A DNA stretch of 64,000 bases from Atherix ibis (taxonomy: Eukaryota; Arthropoda; Insecta; Diptera; Athericidae): the NCBI GenBank assembly GCA_958298945.1, contig OY282605.1:119408267-119472266 (forward strand), in the 5' to 3' direction. The translations under genes and the position numbers were made by a program. A model generated the notes under the pieces. That model searched no databases. It had not been told where the DNA came from and saw nothing but the letters and a program-made list of their open reading frames with translations. This document shows positions 34,055 through 46,278 of this stretch, in pieces (position 1 is the first letter of the stretch; each line of letters opens with the position of its first letter).

Positions 34055-35708
34055 CAGGGTGGTCATTGAAAAACGGAATGATTTTTTTTAGATATTTTTA
34101 AATATTTCCGAAATATGAGAAAAAGTATCAACAAAAAAATATTATGAAAAAATGCCAAAAAAAACAACAAATTCTTTAATTCAAAAACGAAAAAAAAACA
34201 GAAAAAAAACATAAGAAAAATTTTACAGGGTGGCCACTGATATTTTGGCATTATCGAAATTTTCACGTCAAAAATGGAATTTTTTTGGAAGTCACTATCA
34301 AAATTTTGACGTTATAATATTTTCGATGCCTCCATCGAAATTTTGACATTGAAATTTTTCTGGTGGTCTTAATTCTTACACCAATTGGACCTTATTATGT
34401 TTAGAAGTCGAATCCTTGTGGAAAAATTCTCCATGTGGTCATTGTGGACCTGTTGAGAAATATTGTACAGGGTGGTCACTGAAAGACTATTAACTTTTAT
34501 AGAGACGTGTGCTTTTTTAAAGCTTAGAATGTTCTTGCTAAGTTTTTGAATTGATCGAGGCTTATTTATATAAATCCGTAAGTAAGCTCCCTCCTCCCAT
34601 AAAACAGAAGTTTTCTGTTGGAAATTACGACGGCAGTTAAGTCCGGTGCTCAGTGTGATTCATCACAATCTGATAAACATAGAAACGTGGAGTTGATACT
34701 TTGGTTGCCAGGGTCTCCACTTTTCGTAGATCACTGATATCCTGAACTTACCCAGTCAGCTAACAAAATGGCACTTAACTTCATTAACCAATAAAACTTC
34801 GTTAAACAATTCTGTCTTTCATGCCATCCCTGTGGCGGTCGGCTCACTATTCACCATATTTTAAATGAACGCCACCCAACTGAGAATTTTTTTGTTGAAA
34901 AGAACATCTTCCATTCTGGAACTCATAAACCCAACCATTCCTATTCTAAGCCCTCTTTTAACTTAATTGAATTTTTGAATAAGCTACACAAAATATAATA
35001 GTCTCTGATTTTTCCCTCTAATTAATTATCGGCCATTTTTTTTAAAGAAAGCTAGAAGCGCGAATGGCCTCATGGTCGTGGCGCTACAAAATGGCATCTG
35101 GTTTTTGTCTCAGAGACTTTACATACAAAAAAAAAACATACAAAATAGTCTAATTTCGTACGGAATCAATTGAATACGGATGCCAATTACTCGTTCATCG
35201 AATTTTTTGTGTGCAGAAGTAGCGCCATCTTATTGGTACCATATCTCCTGATCTGCGACATTGGATGATTCCTACTGGGTAACCTTGCTCATTTTCAAAG
35301 AAATAAGGCCTGTAAACTCTTTCACCCATAACACCGCACAAAACAGTTTTCTGTTTTTACATCTCAGTACCCAAAAATGTGCAGTTTTGTTTGTTGATGT
35401 ACCCGTTTAAGTGGAAATGGACCTCATTACTCACTATAAAATTGTTGAAAAAGTTGATGCTATCGCTGGGTAGGCGTTGAAATCGATTGGGGGGGTGTAC
35501 ATCAGGTGGTGCTGAGTATTTTGAGATAGTATAGAAACATTTTTAAATCCATTTTCAGATATTCACTGAAATAGGCAAACTCAATGGCAACCGTTTTAAT
35601 ATCCAAGAGATGCTCCATAATCTAAAAAAAAAATATTAATTGAAGAAAATTAAACAAGTTATGATATTTTTCCAAAAAAAAATCAGTTTTTTTTCGGTGG
35701 CCACCCTG
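34055..35708 (-). mobile_element. TIR element with decayed Tc/mariner transposase
   Basis: The left end reads CAGGGTGGTCATTGAAAAAC and the inverted right end CAGGGTGGCCACCGAAAAAA, with TA at 35709-35710 but GA on the left. Similar words recur inside at 34226 (CAGGGTGGCCACTG) and 34466 (CAGGGTGGTCACTG). The minus strand near 35420-35190 reads HFHLNGYINKQNC, then RPYFFENEQG and WYQ-stop-DGATSAHKK, the second catalytic box. This resembles the rosa-like family, but stops are everywhere and the part between 34250 and 35000 is unrecognised. Confidence 0.6.
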
Positions 35709-35710
35709 TA

Positions 35711-37218
35711 TTAAAATCGAAATGTTCAAAATAAAAATCTTTTGTGTACTGACGATGAAGTCGATGGTATAAAGGGGCGCAGGTAAAGATGGTTGGTTGC
35801 AGGTCAAGTCAATATTATGACGTGATATTGAACTTGTGTACTTGTAACGATACAGCCAATACCCCACCTCGACACGAGTACATATAATTTCAGTGTCAAT
35901 ATTTATGGTTCTAGTGGATATTTTCCACTTTTGTTCACGTTTATATAAACGTGATTTTGATTATATTTTAGTTCTAATCGTTACTTTCTCCATGCCTACA
36001 CCCGTAACGCCATCCACATAAAGCTTGCGCTGATAAGGTGGCTTTTCGTTTCATTATGGTTTTATTTTTCTAATGCCTATTGTTATCGTATTTAATCACC
36101 TATGTACTTATATATTTACATACACATGCACATCTTCATGCTGGGAGATAGTAAATAGTATAGGAATAAAAATAAATTTGTTCTCAAGGTTAAATAATAT
36201 CGAAAAGTTCAATATTCCATAATCCAACATTGTCGTATGGCATGCATGCATTTTCTCATACAATATAAATCTACGTACAGGGACACGCTTAATCTCTTAC
36301 GAGTAGTATTATTAATTTATTTAGTTTTATATTTGTAAAAGTATACAAGACTTTAATGATAACAAATTGCGTTTGTTACCACATAAAAGAATACACACAA
36401 AAAATGTATTTTCTGCACGTGATTTGTCCGGAATTTATCCATTTATGTGCTAATTCCATAAATCGAACGTTAGATGGTGTTGTAATCGTTTCCAATATGA
36501 AATCAGTACGAAATTATAGAATGAAAGGTGATAGTTATTATTTTCTTTGTTTTCTGGTATTATATCCAAATTCTATTGAAAACGAATTTCATTCGTTCTC
36601 AAAGGTTAGAATAATAAGAAGAAATTCCAGAATTATAGGGAGTACGTCTTGTAGGACTTATGAAATTGAATATTTTCAAAAGTATCATCATAACTAAACC
36701 TTTTGGGTGAGTGTTATTTTTATTTTAAAATAGTCTTTTTTTATTGAGAAAAAAATTATAATATGCTTTTTTTAAACTTTAAACATAAAATATTTTAATT
36801 ATTACAAAATCAAACATAATTGAATAAGTCATTTTTGACCTGTTCATCAATATTTTTTTGTGCTGATCTATTCTATCTGACAATGGAATTTCTTAAATTC
36901 TCTCAATTATTTGCTTTTGATTTGTGAAAAGATTTAGTAAGTTTTTGAAACAATTTAAAAATGCGTTTTCTTTTTCAAAAACTCGCTGTCTTTGAAGGGT
37001 TTTCCGTTGGTACCAATGCTAAGAGCTGCAACAAAGCTGGCCGATGTAGTGTGATCGTTAACAACAATGCGTTCAGATTTTTCTTCATTCGGCATTTATG
37101 TAAATTATTGCTCAATATTGTAAGGTCTGCCGTTATTTATATCTTGTTAATTAAATATCGCCTACCCAAGGTAATAATTTTTTTTAGAAATAATAATAAT
37201 TATTTCACTGCGTTACTA
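35711..37218. other. Intergenic DNA with unsupported short frames
   Basis: Plus-strand frames at 36356-36697 (113 codons) and 36961-37221 (86 codons) are open, but no domain, signal peptide or splice support was recognised. The second runs into the left end of the mariner. Confidence 0.35.
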
Positions 37219-38505
37219 TGAGGGTCGTTCAATAAGTCCTTAGAAACTCAGAGAAATTGCGCTCGTAGTGTCGGTAAAGATTTTTTTTTTGTAAGTAGCA
37301 AAAAATTTTTTTTTTGTAAGTGGATCAGCTCGATCCATAGCGTAGGTCAATTTCTATCGTCGATTAACGTTAACGACATTTATTTGTGCATAACAATGGA
37401 AAAAAGCGAGTTCAGGGCTGTCATCAAACATCTTCATTTGAAAGGCTTAAGCCCGAAAGAAATCAAAGCCGAGTTGGATGCAGTTCATGGCACATCTGCA
37501 CTTGTGTTTGCGACGGTTTACAATTGGGTGAATGAATTTAAACGTGGCCGTTCATCAACAAAAGATGAACATCGTTCAGGACGCCCAGTTGAGGTGTCTA
37601 CTCCTGAAATCATCGACAAAATCCACGATCTGATTTTGAACGATCGGCGAATTAAAGTACGCGAATTAGTTGAGGTCACGGGCATATCACAAGGTACAGT
37701 CGCTTCAATTTTGCATGAAAAATTGTCTGTGAGAAAAATGTCGGCAAGATGGGTGCCGCGTTTGCTCTCAGAGGAAGGCGCAATCGTGCAGTGGACTCTG
37801 AGGCTATGTTGGCACTCTTTCATCACAATCTTGCCGAATTCCTTCGTCGATATGTCACTGTGGACGAAACCTGGATACACTACTACACTCCAAAAACGAA
37901 GAGACAGTCATCACAGTGGATTTTCAAGGGTGAACGGGCTCCGAAGAAGGCAAAAACTGTGCCATCGGCCGGCAAGGTGATGGCCACGGTCTTTTGGGAT
38001 TCGCAGGGCATCATTTTTATCGACTACTTGGGAAAAGGAAAAACAATAATAGGAGCGTATTACGCGTCCTTATTGCAACGGTTGAGCGATGAAATCAAAG
38101 AGAAACGCCCCCATCTGAAGAAGAAGAAAATCCTCTTGCATCAGGACAATGCGCGTGGGCACACCTGCGCTGTATCCATGGCCAAAATTGTGGAATTGAG
38201 AATGGAATTGTTGCAGCATCCCGCTTATTCACCAGATTTGGCCCCGAGTGACTATTTTCTTTTCCCCAATCTGAAGAAATGGCTTGGCGGATGACGGTTC
38301 ACTTCCAACGAGGACGTCATTGCTTAAACGGATGAGTATTTTGCAGAACTTCCGAAATCCTATTTTTTGGGCGCGATAAAAATTTTGGAAAAACGGTTGG
38401 AAAAGTGAATAGAGCTAAAAGGAGATTATGTTGAAAAATAAAAATTATTTTTTTTAAGAAACAGTTTTTTTCCATTTTTTCTAAGGACTTATTGAACGAC
38501 CCTCG
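37219..38505 (+). mobile_element. Irritans-type mariner, full length, inactivated
   Basis: 1287 bp between TA at 37217-37218 and 38506-38507. The TIRs begin TGAGGGTCGTTCAATAAGTC (left) and CGAGGGTCGTTCAATAAGTC (right, inverted); 27 of 28 positions agree. The left first base T for C is the only difference. It is more complete than any other dead mariner in the window. Confidence 0.93.
37396..38441 (+). pseudogene. Irritans-type (Himar-like) mariner transposase, broken
   Basis: Begins ATG GAA AAA AGC and shows the N-terminal HTH (FRAVIKHLHLKGLSPKEIKA, VYNWVNEFKRG), a second HTH (LVEVTGISQGTVASIL) and SARWVPRLL. A frameshift near 37770 moves the rest to another frame. That part has all three catalytic D: VTVDETWIHYY, LHQDNARGH and YSPDLAPSDYF, with 34 residues between the last two. 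Stops follow at 38292 (TGA), 38325 (TAA) and 38406 (TGA), then LKGDYVEK and the normal TAA at 38439-38441. Few lesions mean it died fairly recently. Confidence 0.9.
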
Positions 38506-38899
38506 TATAATTGCATTACTATTCTTGCGCTAGTGAACTGTAAATTATATTTTATAATTTGTTTTTATACAGTCAGGGCGCTTTCGGATTTATTTCCTTT
38601 TTTATTGAATATTTTCAGTTTTTTTTATAATAAAAATATTGATTTTAGAAATTTTTTTCAAATATTTCCTCTATAAATTAATTAGAAAAAGAAATTTTTG
38701 TTTGGCCGCCATTTTGGTTTGGATGACATTTGTCTGTTGGCATTTGACAGTCGTAGAGAGTTGTCGATAATAATATATTATGGATCATCTAACATTGCTA
38801 CAATATGTTTAAATTACAATATAAACAGTTTATTTAAATAATTGCTCAATTGTTAATACGCGGAGAAAATTACATGAGTTTTTTGGTGTTAATCAATTT

Positions 38900-39595
38900 A
38901 ATTGGCACAACAGCTGCAGGCAAATGACCGCGAACGGCGTCGAGACTGGAGTGCTTTAGTTTTACAGCTCGGTATAGACAACCAATATTTTTAACAAAAA
39001 ATCATTATGAGCGAGGAAGCACACTTCGACTTAGCTGGCTTTGTTAATAAACAGAATAGCCGCTATTGGGGCACTGAAAACCCTCAACTGATACACAAAA
39101 GACCATGACATCCTCTATAGTAATTGTACAGATATGGTATGGCATTTGGGCCATATTTCTTTGAGGATGCTGGAGAAAATGCTGTTACAGTTACTGGTGA
39201 CCGCTATTGGGACATGTTGGAAACCTTTCTTCTGCCCGAATTGGATCAATTAGGCCTACAGAACATGTGGTTCTAACAATACGGTGCCACATTATACGCA
39301 GGTCTTCCTACGATGCAAATTTTGAGAGCCATTTTTCCCGATCGAATAATGTCAAAAAGTGGTGATATCGACTGGCCCTTACGATCCCCTGATTTGAACC
39401 CTCCCAACTTCTTCATATGCGGGTACTTGAAGGAAAAGGATACACACTAACAAACCAACCACTACCTCGATATATAAAGACAACATTCGAAATGAAACTT
39501 TTAAGTTAACACTAGAAGTCTGCGGAAATGTTATGAAAACTGTGCTTAAAAGAGATCGCCTTTGCGCCACGGTTAACTACCATCTAAACAGTCAA
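38900..39595 (+). pseudogene. Rosa-like (DD41D) mariner transposase remnant
   Basis: Reads QLQANDRERRRDWSALVLQL, then SEEAHFDLAGFVNKQNSRYW, GPYFFEDAGENAVTVTGDRY, LDQLGLQNMWF, a stop, QYGAT, and DIDWPLRSPDLNPPNFF. These line up in order with the rosa family. All three catalytic residues are altered: D to E in SEEAHF, D to Y in QYGAT and D to N in LNPPNFF. No TIRs were fixed. The N-terminal third is absent. Confidence 0.75.
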
Positions 39596-39839
39596 TAATA
39601 CAAACAACCATCCAAATAATCAATAAAATAAAAATTATAAAATTCTATTTTATTTAAAAGTTAGTAAAAAAAAAACTTCAACCTAGAACATAAAACAGAC
39701 CCTGCGTCACTTGAAATTAACGAATGAGTCTGTTGGTCATAGCTTGTCTATTACTTTGAGTTCTAAGGTATAATACTTCTTCGAATGGCTTGATTTATAA
39801 TTTTACGTAAGATAAGGCAAAAAAAACTACAGTTCCCCA

Positions 39840-40170
39840 GAGGTAGTTAACAGTTTTGGTAATTCTCTCCCAGATTGTGTCTCACCTCTGCCTCTATTGA
39901 AGCGCGATGAATATTCTAGGGGTAAATTCATTTCCGCACTCGTACTGTTAAAAAAGTCCAGAGAGATCTTGATTTACGCACATCCATTGCTCCAGATGGT
40001 ATAACCCCCCTAGTTCTGAAGAGGTGTTCTCTTATATTGGCAAAACCACTGTTCAACCACTTGTCAAAAAATGGAGAGTCTTCTTCCCCCTCCAATTAGG
40101 AACCCATTGCACCGAAATCCCCCGCAATTATGAACCCATTGCACTAACATCCCCTCCTTCAATATCCAAT
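39840..40170 (+). pseudogene. Fragment of a Jockey-like non-LTR reverse transcriptase
   Basis: In shifting frames it reads LPDCVSPLPLLKRDEY, then APDGITPLVLKRCSLILAKP, LSKNGESSSPSN and NYEPIALTSPPSIS. These are the N-terminal RT motifs of Jockey-group elements (PDGI, and NYRPIALTS with R to E). Frameshifts and stops abound. It ends exactly in the palindrome at 40144-40205. Confidence 0.65.
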
Positions 40171-40205
40171 GTGAGTGCATTGGATATTGAAGGAGGGGAT
40201 GTTAG
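40144..40205. repeat. Perfect 28-bp inverted repeat with a 6-base loop
   Basis: Arm 40144-40171 (CTAACATCCCCTCCTTCAAT...) is repeated exactly inverted at 40178-40205 around TGAGTG. The left arm is reverse-transcriptase coding sequence, so the right arm is a local snap-back copy. Confidence 0.95.
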
Positions 40206-40469
40206 TTTGAATACCACTTCAAAAACAAATAAGACTTCAAGATAAAAGGAAGCGTCAACAATTGTGCGGAGTATTTTTAATTAAAGGAATTGGATTCGAT
40301 AGGAATTGGAAAGATTAGTAGAACCGCAGAATTCTAGTCCATAAGTTCATATTGGTTTCGGTAGGACATTGTATAAAATTGCTTTGCTGTTTAAAGTAAG
40401 CTTAAAACATTTGCCTACAAGTCGAAGTAGTTGTAGCTGTCGTCTTTGTAGTATGTGCGGTTCATATAA

Positions 40470-40895
40470 AGCGTTTGTATAAGTTCAGTTCTAAATACCG
40501 AACTTTTGTGTGGTGTATTATGGTACCAGCATTAGGGTATGTGGGATGACATGGTTCACGGCAGAGATTAAAAGTTACGTGCGTACACTTACGTTCATCA
40601 ACTTTTATTCCCCACAGAACCAGTTCTGGAGGGTTTGGAGAATTTCGGAAGCATCTTGAAGAAAAAAGGCATTGGGACAGATTGAGATATCGGATGTATA
40701 AATATTGTAGAGGATTTGTCCAAGTAAACGTTCCTTTGGAATACCAGCCAATATCGGAGAGATATTGGATTGTTCGTTGGATTTGTTTACTTGGAAGTGT
40801 CGGTTGGAAAAGCATGATTTAAGGAGTAGAAAAAAGGTGAAAAAAAGGATTTTTTTTGAGTTTCCAGAGTAAGCTGGGATGCTTAATTCTATCAA
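40470..40895 (-). pseudogene. Second Jockey-like reverse transcriptase fragment, opposite strand
   Basis: The minus strand reads FLLLKSCFSNRHFQVN, then AGIPKERLLGQILYNIYTSD, matching the AGVPQGS-x-LGP-x-LYN-x-YTSD motif of Jockey-group RT. It continues with ILQTLQNWFCGE and a later frame VDERKCTHVTFN. The YADD-type catalytic box reads FLQDAS and is destroyed. Mariner 40908-42191 begins 12 bp beyond its 5' side. Confidence 0.65.
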
Positions 40896-40907
40896 AAGTT
40901 TGACTTA

Positions 40908-42191
40908 CCAGGTGTATAAGCTTAAATCCGCTGTTTTTTTATCAAAAAAACACATGTATTTTTCATAGAAAGCAAAAACAAATTTATTCAAAGTACTTGC
41001 CCCTCGCTAGCTACACATTTTTCCCATCTATGGGGCAATTTGTGGATACCACGCCAAAAAAATTCCTTCTCTTTCGAGGCAAACCACTCATCAAGCCATT
41101 TTCGGACGCCTTCGTAAGAATCGAAGTGCTGCTCAGCGAGCGTGTGGCCCATCGACGAGAACAGGTGTTAGCCGGAAGGGGACAGGTCTGGTGAATAAGC
41201 GGGGTGGAGTAGCATCTTCCAGTTGAGTGTCTCCAAGTAGTTTCGGACCATTTTTGACGTGTGCGATGGTGCGTTGTCGTGGAGGAAAATCAGCTTGTCA
41301 TGTCTTTGTTAATAATCCGTCCTTTTTTCACGCAGAGCATGGTACAATTTGATTAGTTGTTGGTGGTAGCGGTGGGTATTGACAGTTGCACCAGATTTCA
41401 ACATCTCATAGTAGACGATAGCCTGCTTATCAAACAAAACGCACAGCATCGTCTTCCATCCGAAGCGATTTGGTTTTGGGGAAGATGTTGATGGTTGGCC
41501 TGGATCAACCCACGATTTCTTGAGTTTAGGATTCTCGAAATATATTCACTTTTCATTGCCTGTCACAATCCGATACAGGAACGACTTTCTTTTTTGTCTG
41601 GCGAGCAAGATTTCGCATGTGTTTTGGCGTCGCTCTATCTGCCTATCGTTCAATTCATGCGGCACCCATTTTCCGATCTTTTCAATCTTCCCTATGGCAC
41701 GCAGACGCATGGAAATGGGTGGTTGAGTAACACCCAATTGCTCCGCGAGCATTTTTTGCAATTGGGTATTGTCTTCGTCCAAAAGAGCCTGCAATTGATG
41801 GTCCTCAACCTTCCTAGGCCGATTTTCACGCATCTTATCCTACAAGTCAAAATTGCCGTCTTTGAACCGACGAAACCAATATCGGCACATTGTTTCCGAT
41901 AAAGCACTGTCACCAAAGACCTCAATAAGCACTCGATGCGATTCGGCAGCCGATTTCTTCAACTTGAACCAGAAAAGCTGAGCTTCCCGTATATGCTCTT
42001 TTTCTGGCACAAAACTAGACGTTATTACCAAAGGAAAAATGTATATTGTTGCACGAAATTGCTGACGATGGGCACCGTTTAATGTTTACAGATGTCAAAC
42101 TCATAAAAAAAGTATGGCGTGCCCATGGTAGCTTAATACGCTCACTCACGATATCTATGACCAAACAGCGAATTTAAGCTTATACCCCTGG
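40908..42191 (-). mobile_element. Mauritiana-type (Mos1-like) mariner, full length, dead
   Basis: 1284 bp between TA at 40906-40907 and 42192-42193. TIRs begin CCAGGTGTATAAGCTTAAAT (left) and CCAGGGGTATAAGCTTAAAT (right, inverted); they differ at two of about 29 positions. It is the complete relative of the copy at 27804-28786. Confidence 0.93.
40984..42019 (-). pseudogene. Mos1-like mariner transposase, broken
   Basis: The start codon is ACG where the sister copy has ATG. It then reads SSFVPEKEHIREAQLFWFKL and CRYWFRRFKDGNFDL, followed by LQALLDEDNTQLQKMLAEQL, IEKIGKWVPHELNDRQ and IVTGNEKW. Here the first catalytic D is N. LHDNAPSHTS keeps the second D. The third box reads YSPDLSPSG followed by a stop, so that D is G. 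Frameshifts occur near 41835, after the VTGNEK box and near the C-terminus. It cannot make an active transposase. Confidence 0.88.
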
Positions 42192-42193
42192 TA

Positions 42194-44990
42194 TATCAAG
42201 AAATACATCGAAAAAATACTCTTTTCTTTCTAAATAGTTAATTACATAATTTTCAATCCACTAATTGTAAGTCCTTAACCTTAGAATTAATAAACCTTCT
42301 TTTTTAAGGCATGTGATATGGCATTAAGCCTTAAATGATACATTAGACCTTAGAGTTTAGAGTATTTTCAACTGGGTTACGCCCTTTTGAGATGATCATA
42401 ATTACAATAAAGGCTAGAGTGTTTTTATTTTTAAAGTGAGAAATATTGTCAAATTTAACTGTCTGAGTATCTAAGACCTCAAATTGCTAGTTTTTAACTT
42501 CAGGGGAAATTTTTTTTTTATGTCAAGAACGTTTCTTAAATAAAATTATCGGTTTAATTAAAACCTAAAATAACTTATTTTAACGGTAAAAGGCGATTGG
42601 CAATATTTGCGAAAATGTTTCTTGCTAAAACAAAAAAACTCCTTATCCAAATTGTATGAGCCATTTTATATCATAAATATTTCTACTTATCTCAAGTGTC
42701 AACTTATATGCTTGGATAAATTTCATAATGCAAAAAATTCTAAATTTTACAATCATAATAAACATTAATTCGACATCTTCCACTTATGACCGACCACATT
42801 ACGCACACGTCCATTTACTTGTCGTCGTGGCAACAAGTTTTCCCATAAAGCAGATTCTATATTTCTTCTGCTCGGGGCCGTGCAATTACCAATTTCCGGG
42901 ATTTTGCCGATCATAGAAAATGGGCAATCATATCTAACGTTAACTTAGTCTACCATCAGATGGGTTTTCTAGAATTTTAATCTTTTGCAAATTGAATTAC
43001 GAATAAGCTTATAAATTGTAGATTTTCGAATGAAAAGCAGAAGATCTGTTTTGCCAATGGGGATATTGGGGGGGAAATGTAAAAAGCCGAAATAACCAAA
43101 TTAGCAAGTAGCATGTGGAAATAGAAGAAGGCACTTGCGGTGAGAGTAAAAATTTAATTGCAATCGAAGATCATCAGATCCATACACAATGCAATAATTG
43201 GAAAATTCGTTGTTTTCGAAATCCACCAGTGATGATGGCTTCCATTAGGCATGAAGGGCCAATAAAACAAAATGAATCGCACGGACCCCGAACGGTAATA
43301 CTCGAATTTATGCGAGGAAAATTTATAGTAAAATCTCTTCACTTTGGAGTGTTGGCGAATGGCTGGAGATTATGAAACTCAGTTCACCCGCCTTAATGGA
43401 ATTCGGAATTTTATCGATTTTTGCCACAGATCATCCACTGAACAACGCATGGGCATATGAGCATCGATTGCGCTCCAGCGATCCGATAACTTTTGCACGG
43501 CGAACGATCCATCTCTGCCACAAACGCCAAGCTCTTCCCAGTTCCAATTGCGCGTAGCCATCTAAAAGTCCAGTTCACTAATGCTAGGCTATATTTAGAC
43601 TATGATGGACTAATTTATTCCGCTTGTTATCCAGTTACCAAGCTCTTACGCAATTCACATCGATCGCTGTTTGGCTGGCTCGTCCAGTCCAGTTCTGAAG
43701 TGATCTGGGACTGCGGGCAGTTGAAAAATTACACAAAATTCTAATTATGTACTCGGTAAGTTCTCCGATTTGGTCGAATGAAGTTGCTTAGACAAAATAA
43801 AATACATACGATTAAATATCTCCAACAGTTCCTTAAACATAAACAAAACTATCTGATCTGCTGGATGGAAATGATGACCATTTTTACATGAACTTTTCGA
43901 AATTTTTTCGTAAATTTCCATATTGTTTTTTTATGTTTTTAATTTTTCAAGCAAAAAAAAAATGTCTGATCATAAATCTTATTGTAAATATGTAATTTTC
44001 TAATTTTTTTTTCCATAAAATCATAAAGAAAATAATTCGAATTGAAAGGTTACGTAACGATTCCAAAGCAATTAAAAAAGAGGTAAAATTTTAAAAATGT
44101 TGTTGGAAATCCCTTAGCATTTGGATTTAACATTTGTTTTTCTTATTTAAATATAATTTGATTAAAATGGCAAATATAATAAAATAAAAAAAAAAAAAAG
44201 CGAAACTGTTAGAGGGCGAGGTGGAATCCCTTAGCTTTGTCCTGATTGATAGTCCTACACTTTTCGTAGCATAAACACAAAATTAAAAGTTTTTTAAATT
44301 AATTTTTATATTTTTTTGCAATAATTTTACTTTTTTTTAGGGGGCTATACATCAGGGGGGTGGGGGGATCAATTACGCTCATCGTAGCAGTGCTGGATGG
44401 CTTCAATTAGAATTATCTTCAACTCCTCGGTTACACTCCTTTCGATGCTATAAACGTTCTTTCAGGGGCTTTTTTTAAACTTACGATCAGTGATCAGTGC
44501 AATTAGGAAGCTGAACCATCAGAGGACATGCTTTTTCTGGTAAAAAATTAGTTATTAATGGAGATGGCCGTGTGATAGTAACCACGTGGTTGCAATATTC
44601 AATATGAGTCGAACAACTATTTTTCCGACCCTTTTAACTCACTAGTCATCAGCTTCATTATTAAACCGTACAAAAGCCTTTCTCGTCCCACATTTTCATC
44701 AATTTTCGATACTGAGGGCCTCCCTGAGTGAAGTTCGTCTTCTTATGCTTCTGGGCTCTCCAAAACTGCTTTATGCCACCAATTAGCTTATGCTCTTAAT
44801 AAGGAATATTCCTTGTAGGCTCAAGAAATGGTATAAAGCCAAAGTCTCCGATCCTCCCAAGCTTAATACAAAATTTCGTTCGTAGCGCACTTCAAAATCA
44901 AACTTTACTTCTCATGCTCTATAATATTGTGTAGCTATCGGATGAGGTTGAAGAGGGATTAACGTATAAGCTATACTGAGGAGAAGTCCA
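42194..44990. other. Intergenic DNA with one less AT-rich block
   Basis: 42194-43000 is AT-rich without features. 43100-43760 is less AT-rich, with overlapping frames on both strands (86 codons at 43115, 83 at 43493) but no recognisable domain. It may be exon or regulatory DNA, unproven. 43800-44380 is again AT-rich; 44340-44370 has G-rich runs. 44390-44990 is unrecognised. Confidence 0.35.
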
Positions 44991-44994
44991 CAGT

Positions 44995-46030
44995 GTTGCC
45001 AGATTGGTCGCAGTTATAATATATTATTTAACGTGACTTAGTTGTCTTTAAACGTAAAACCTCTAGTCGCTTTCAACTTTAGAGATTGAGTTACGCTCAA
45101 TCAACGCACAACCATTATTCGCAATTAACGGTCAGTAATCAGTTACAAGCTGATTACTCCAACTGTTGGTGGCGAGGATTACCTACTGTAATTATCAGTG
45201 ACAGCGCCCGAGATAATTGCAAGTTATTGCCAGTTATCTCCCCCACGCAATCTGAAGATATTACCCGTGATATGAGTATCAACCACAGCCACTACGTTGC
45301 TGTCTAAGCGCCTCACCAATATCGGGCACAGTGTGTTTTAACACCATGCGGCACCCCGACTGCCGTAGTACCAATTTTTGTTTTAAGAGTACTTCGGTTT
45401 GTACTCCGCTCTTTGAGCTACGGTCAGGAATCTTGTAAATTCCTAGGCACCGCTAAGCCAGCTCAGGTACGCGGGTTTGTCAAGACCCGGAAGTACAACA
45501 GGAATCAATCTTGATCTTTCACCCGATTGTAGCCATCCTGCGTGTCATTCACACACTCATTCACGCACCATTCTCGCTCTCCTCTCAAAAAGTGTAACGG
45601 CAAATCTATTAAAGCATTCATACCTTTCTCTCATACCTAACACACCACTTACATTCTCACTCTCATCATTCACCACGATTTCACATGCACCTAAGTCATG
45701 TAAATCCCCGTACAGACCACACTCTCCTCCGCCGCCCCACAATGGCATCTAGCCTCCGCAGCTAGACTACGGCTGTACAGGAACCCATTCATACTGCCAT
45801 GTCCCGTACATAAATACCCAAGGTACAGAACAAATTCAAATCCATACGCAGATGCGTCCATCTGCCATTCACACTTCATCCCATCGACGTTGCCAAATTT
45901 CATACAGTCTGTTCAGGACCAGTACACGCCGATGGCGTGAACTAAGATCCTGAATCTCTTCATTCATAACCGAACAGCCAGCAAGCAGGACGCCCCGCCG
46001 TAGACGGTAGTGCCAGATTGGTCACAGTAA
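44995..46030. other. Less AT-rich, transposon-like block bounded by a short direct repeat
   Basis: TGCCAGATTGGTCGCAGT near 44997 and TGCCAGATTGGTCACAGT near 46010 differ at one base. The DNA between is far less AT-rich than its surroundings, with open frames on both strands (91 codons at 45477) that encode no recognised domain. It may be the 5' part of a retroelement related to the R1-like remnant downstream; this is inference. Confidence 0.35.
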
Positions 46031-46278
46031 TTTCAAGTTCTTTAGTTTTCTGCGATACTTTGTACTTTCTATGAGGTCTCAATGATAACCCAGAGGAACT
46101 TGTATAGGTCCGCTGAATCAAACATTTCTTTTCCAAGATCCCTATTTCTGTATTCCCAACAAAGCTTGGCTCTCCGGGGTAATGCCACCGTTTCATGTTA
46201 AGTTGGGTTTACCCTATTTTCTGATCCTAAAATTATAGACACTGTAAAGTGCTTCGTCCACCTCTGCCTATTGTGACG

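Noticed and set aside
45477..45752. 91-codon frame rich in Ser, Pro and His
   Set aside because: The opposite strand is also open and the block looks transposon-derived; not enough to call a gene.
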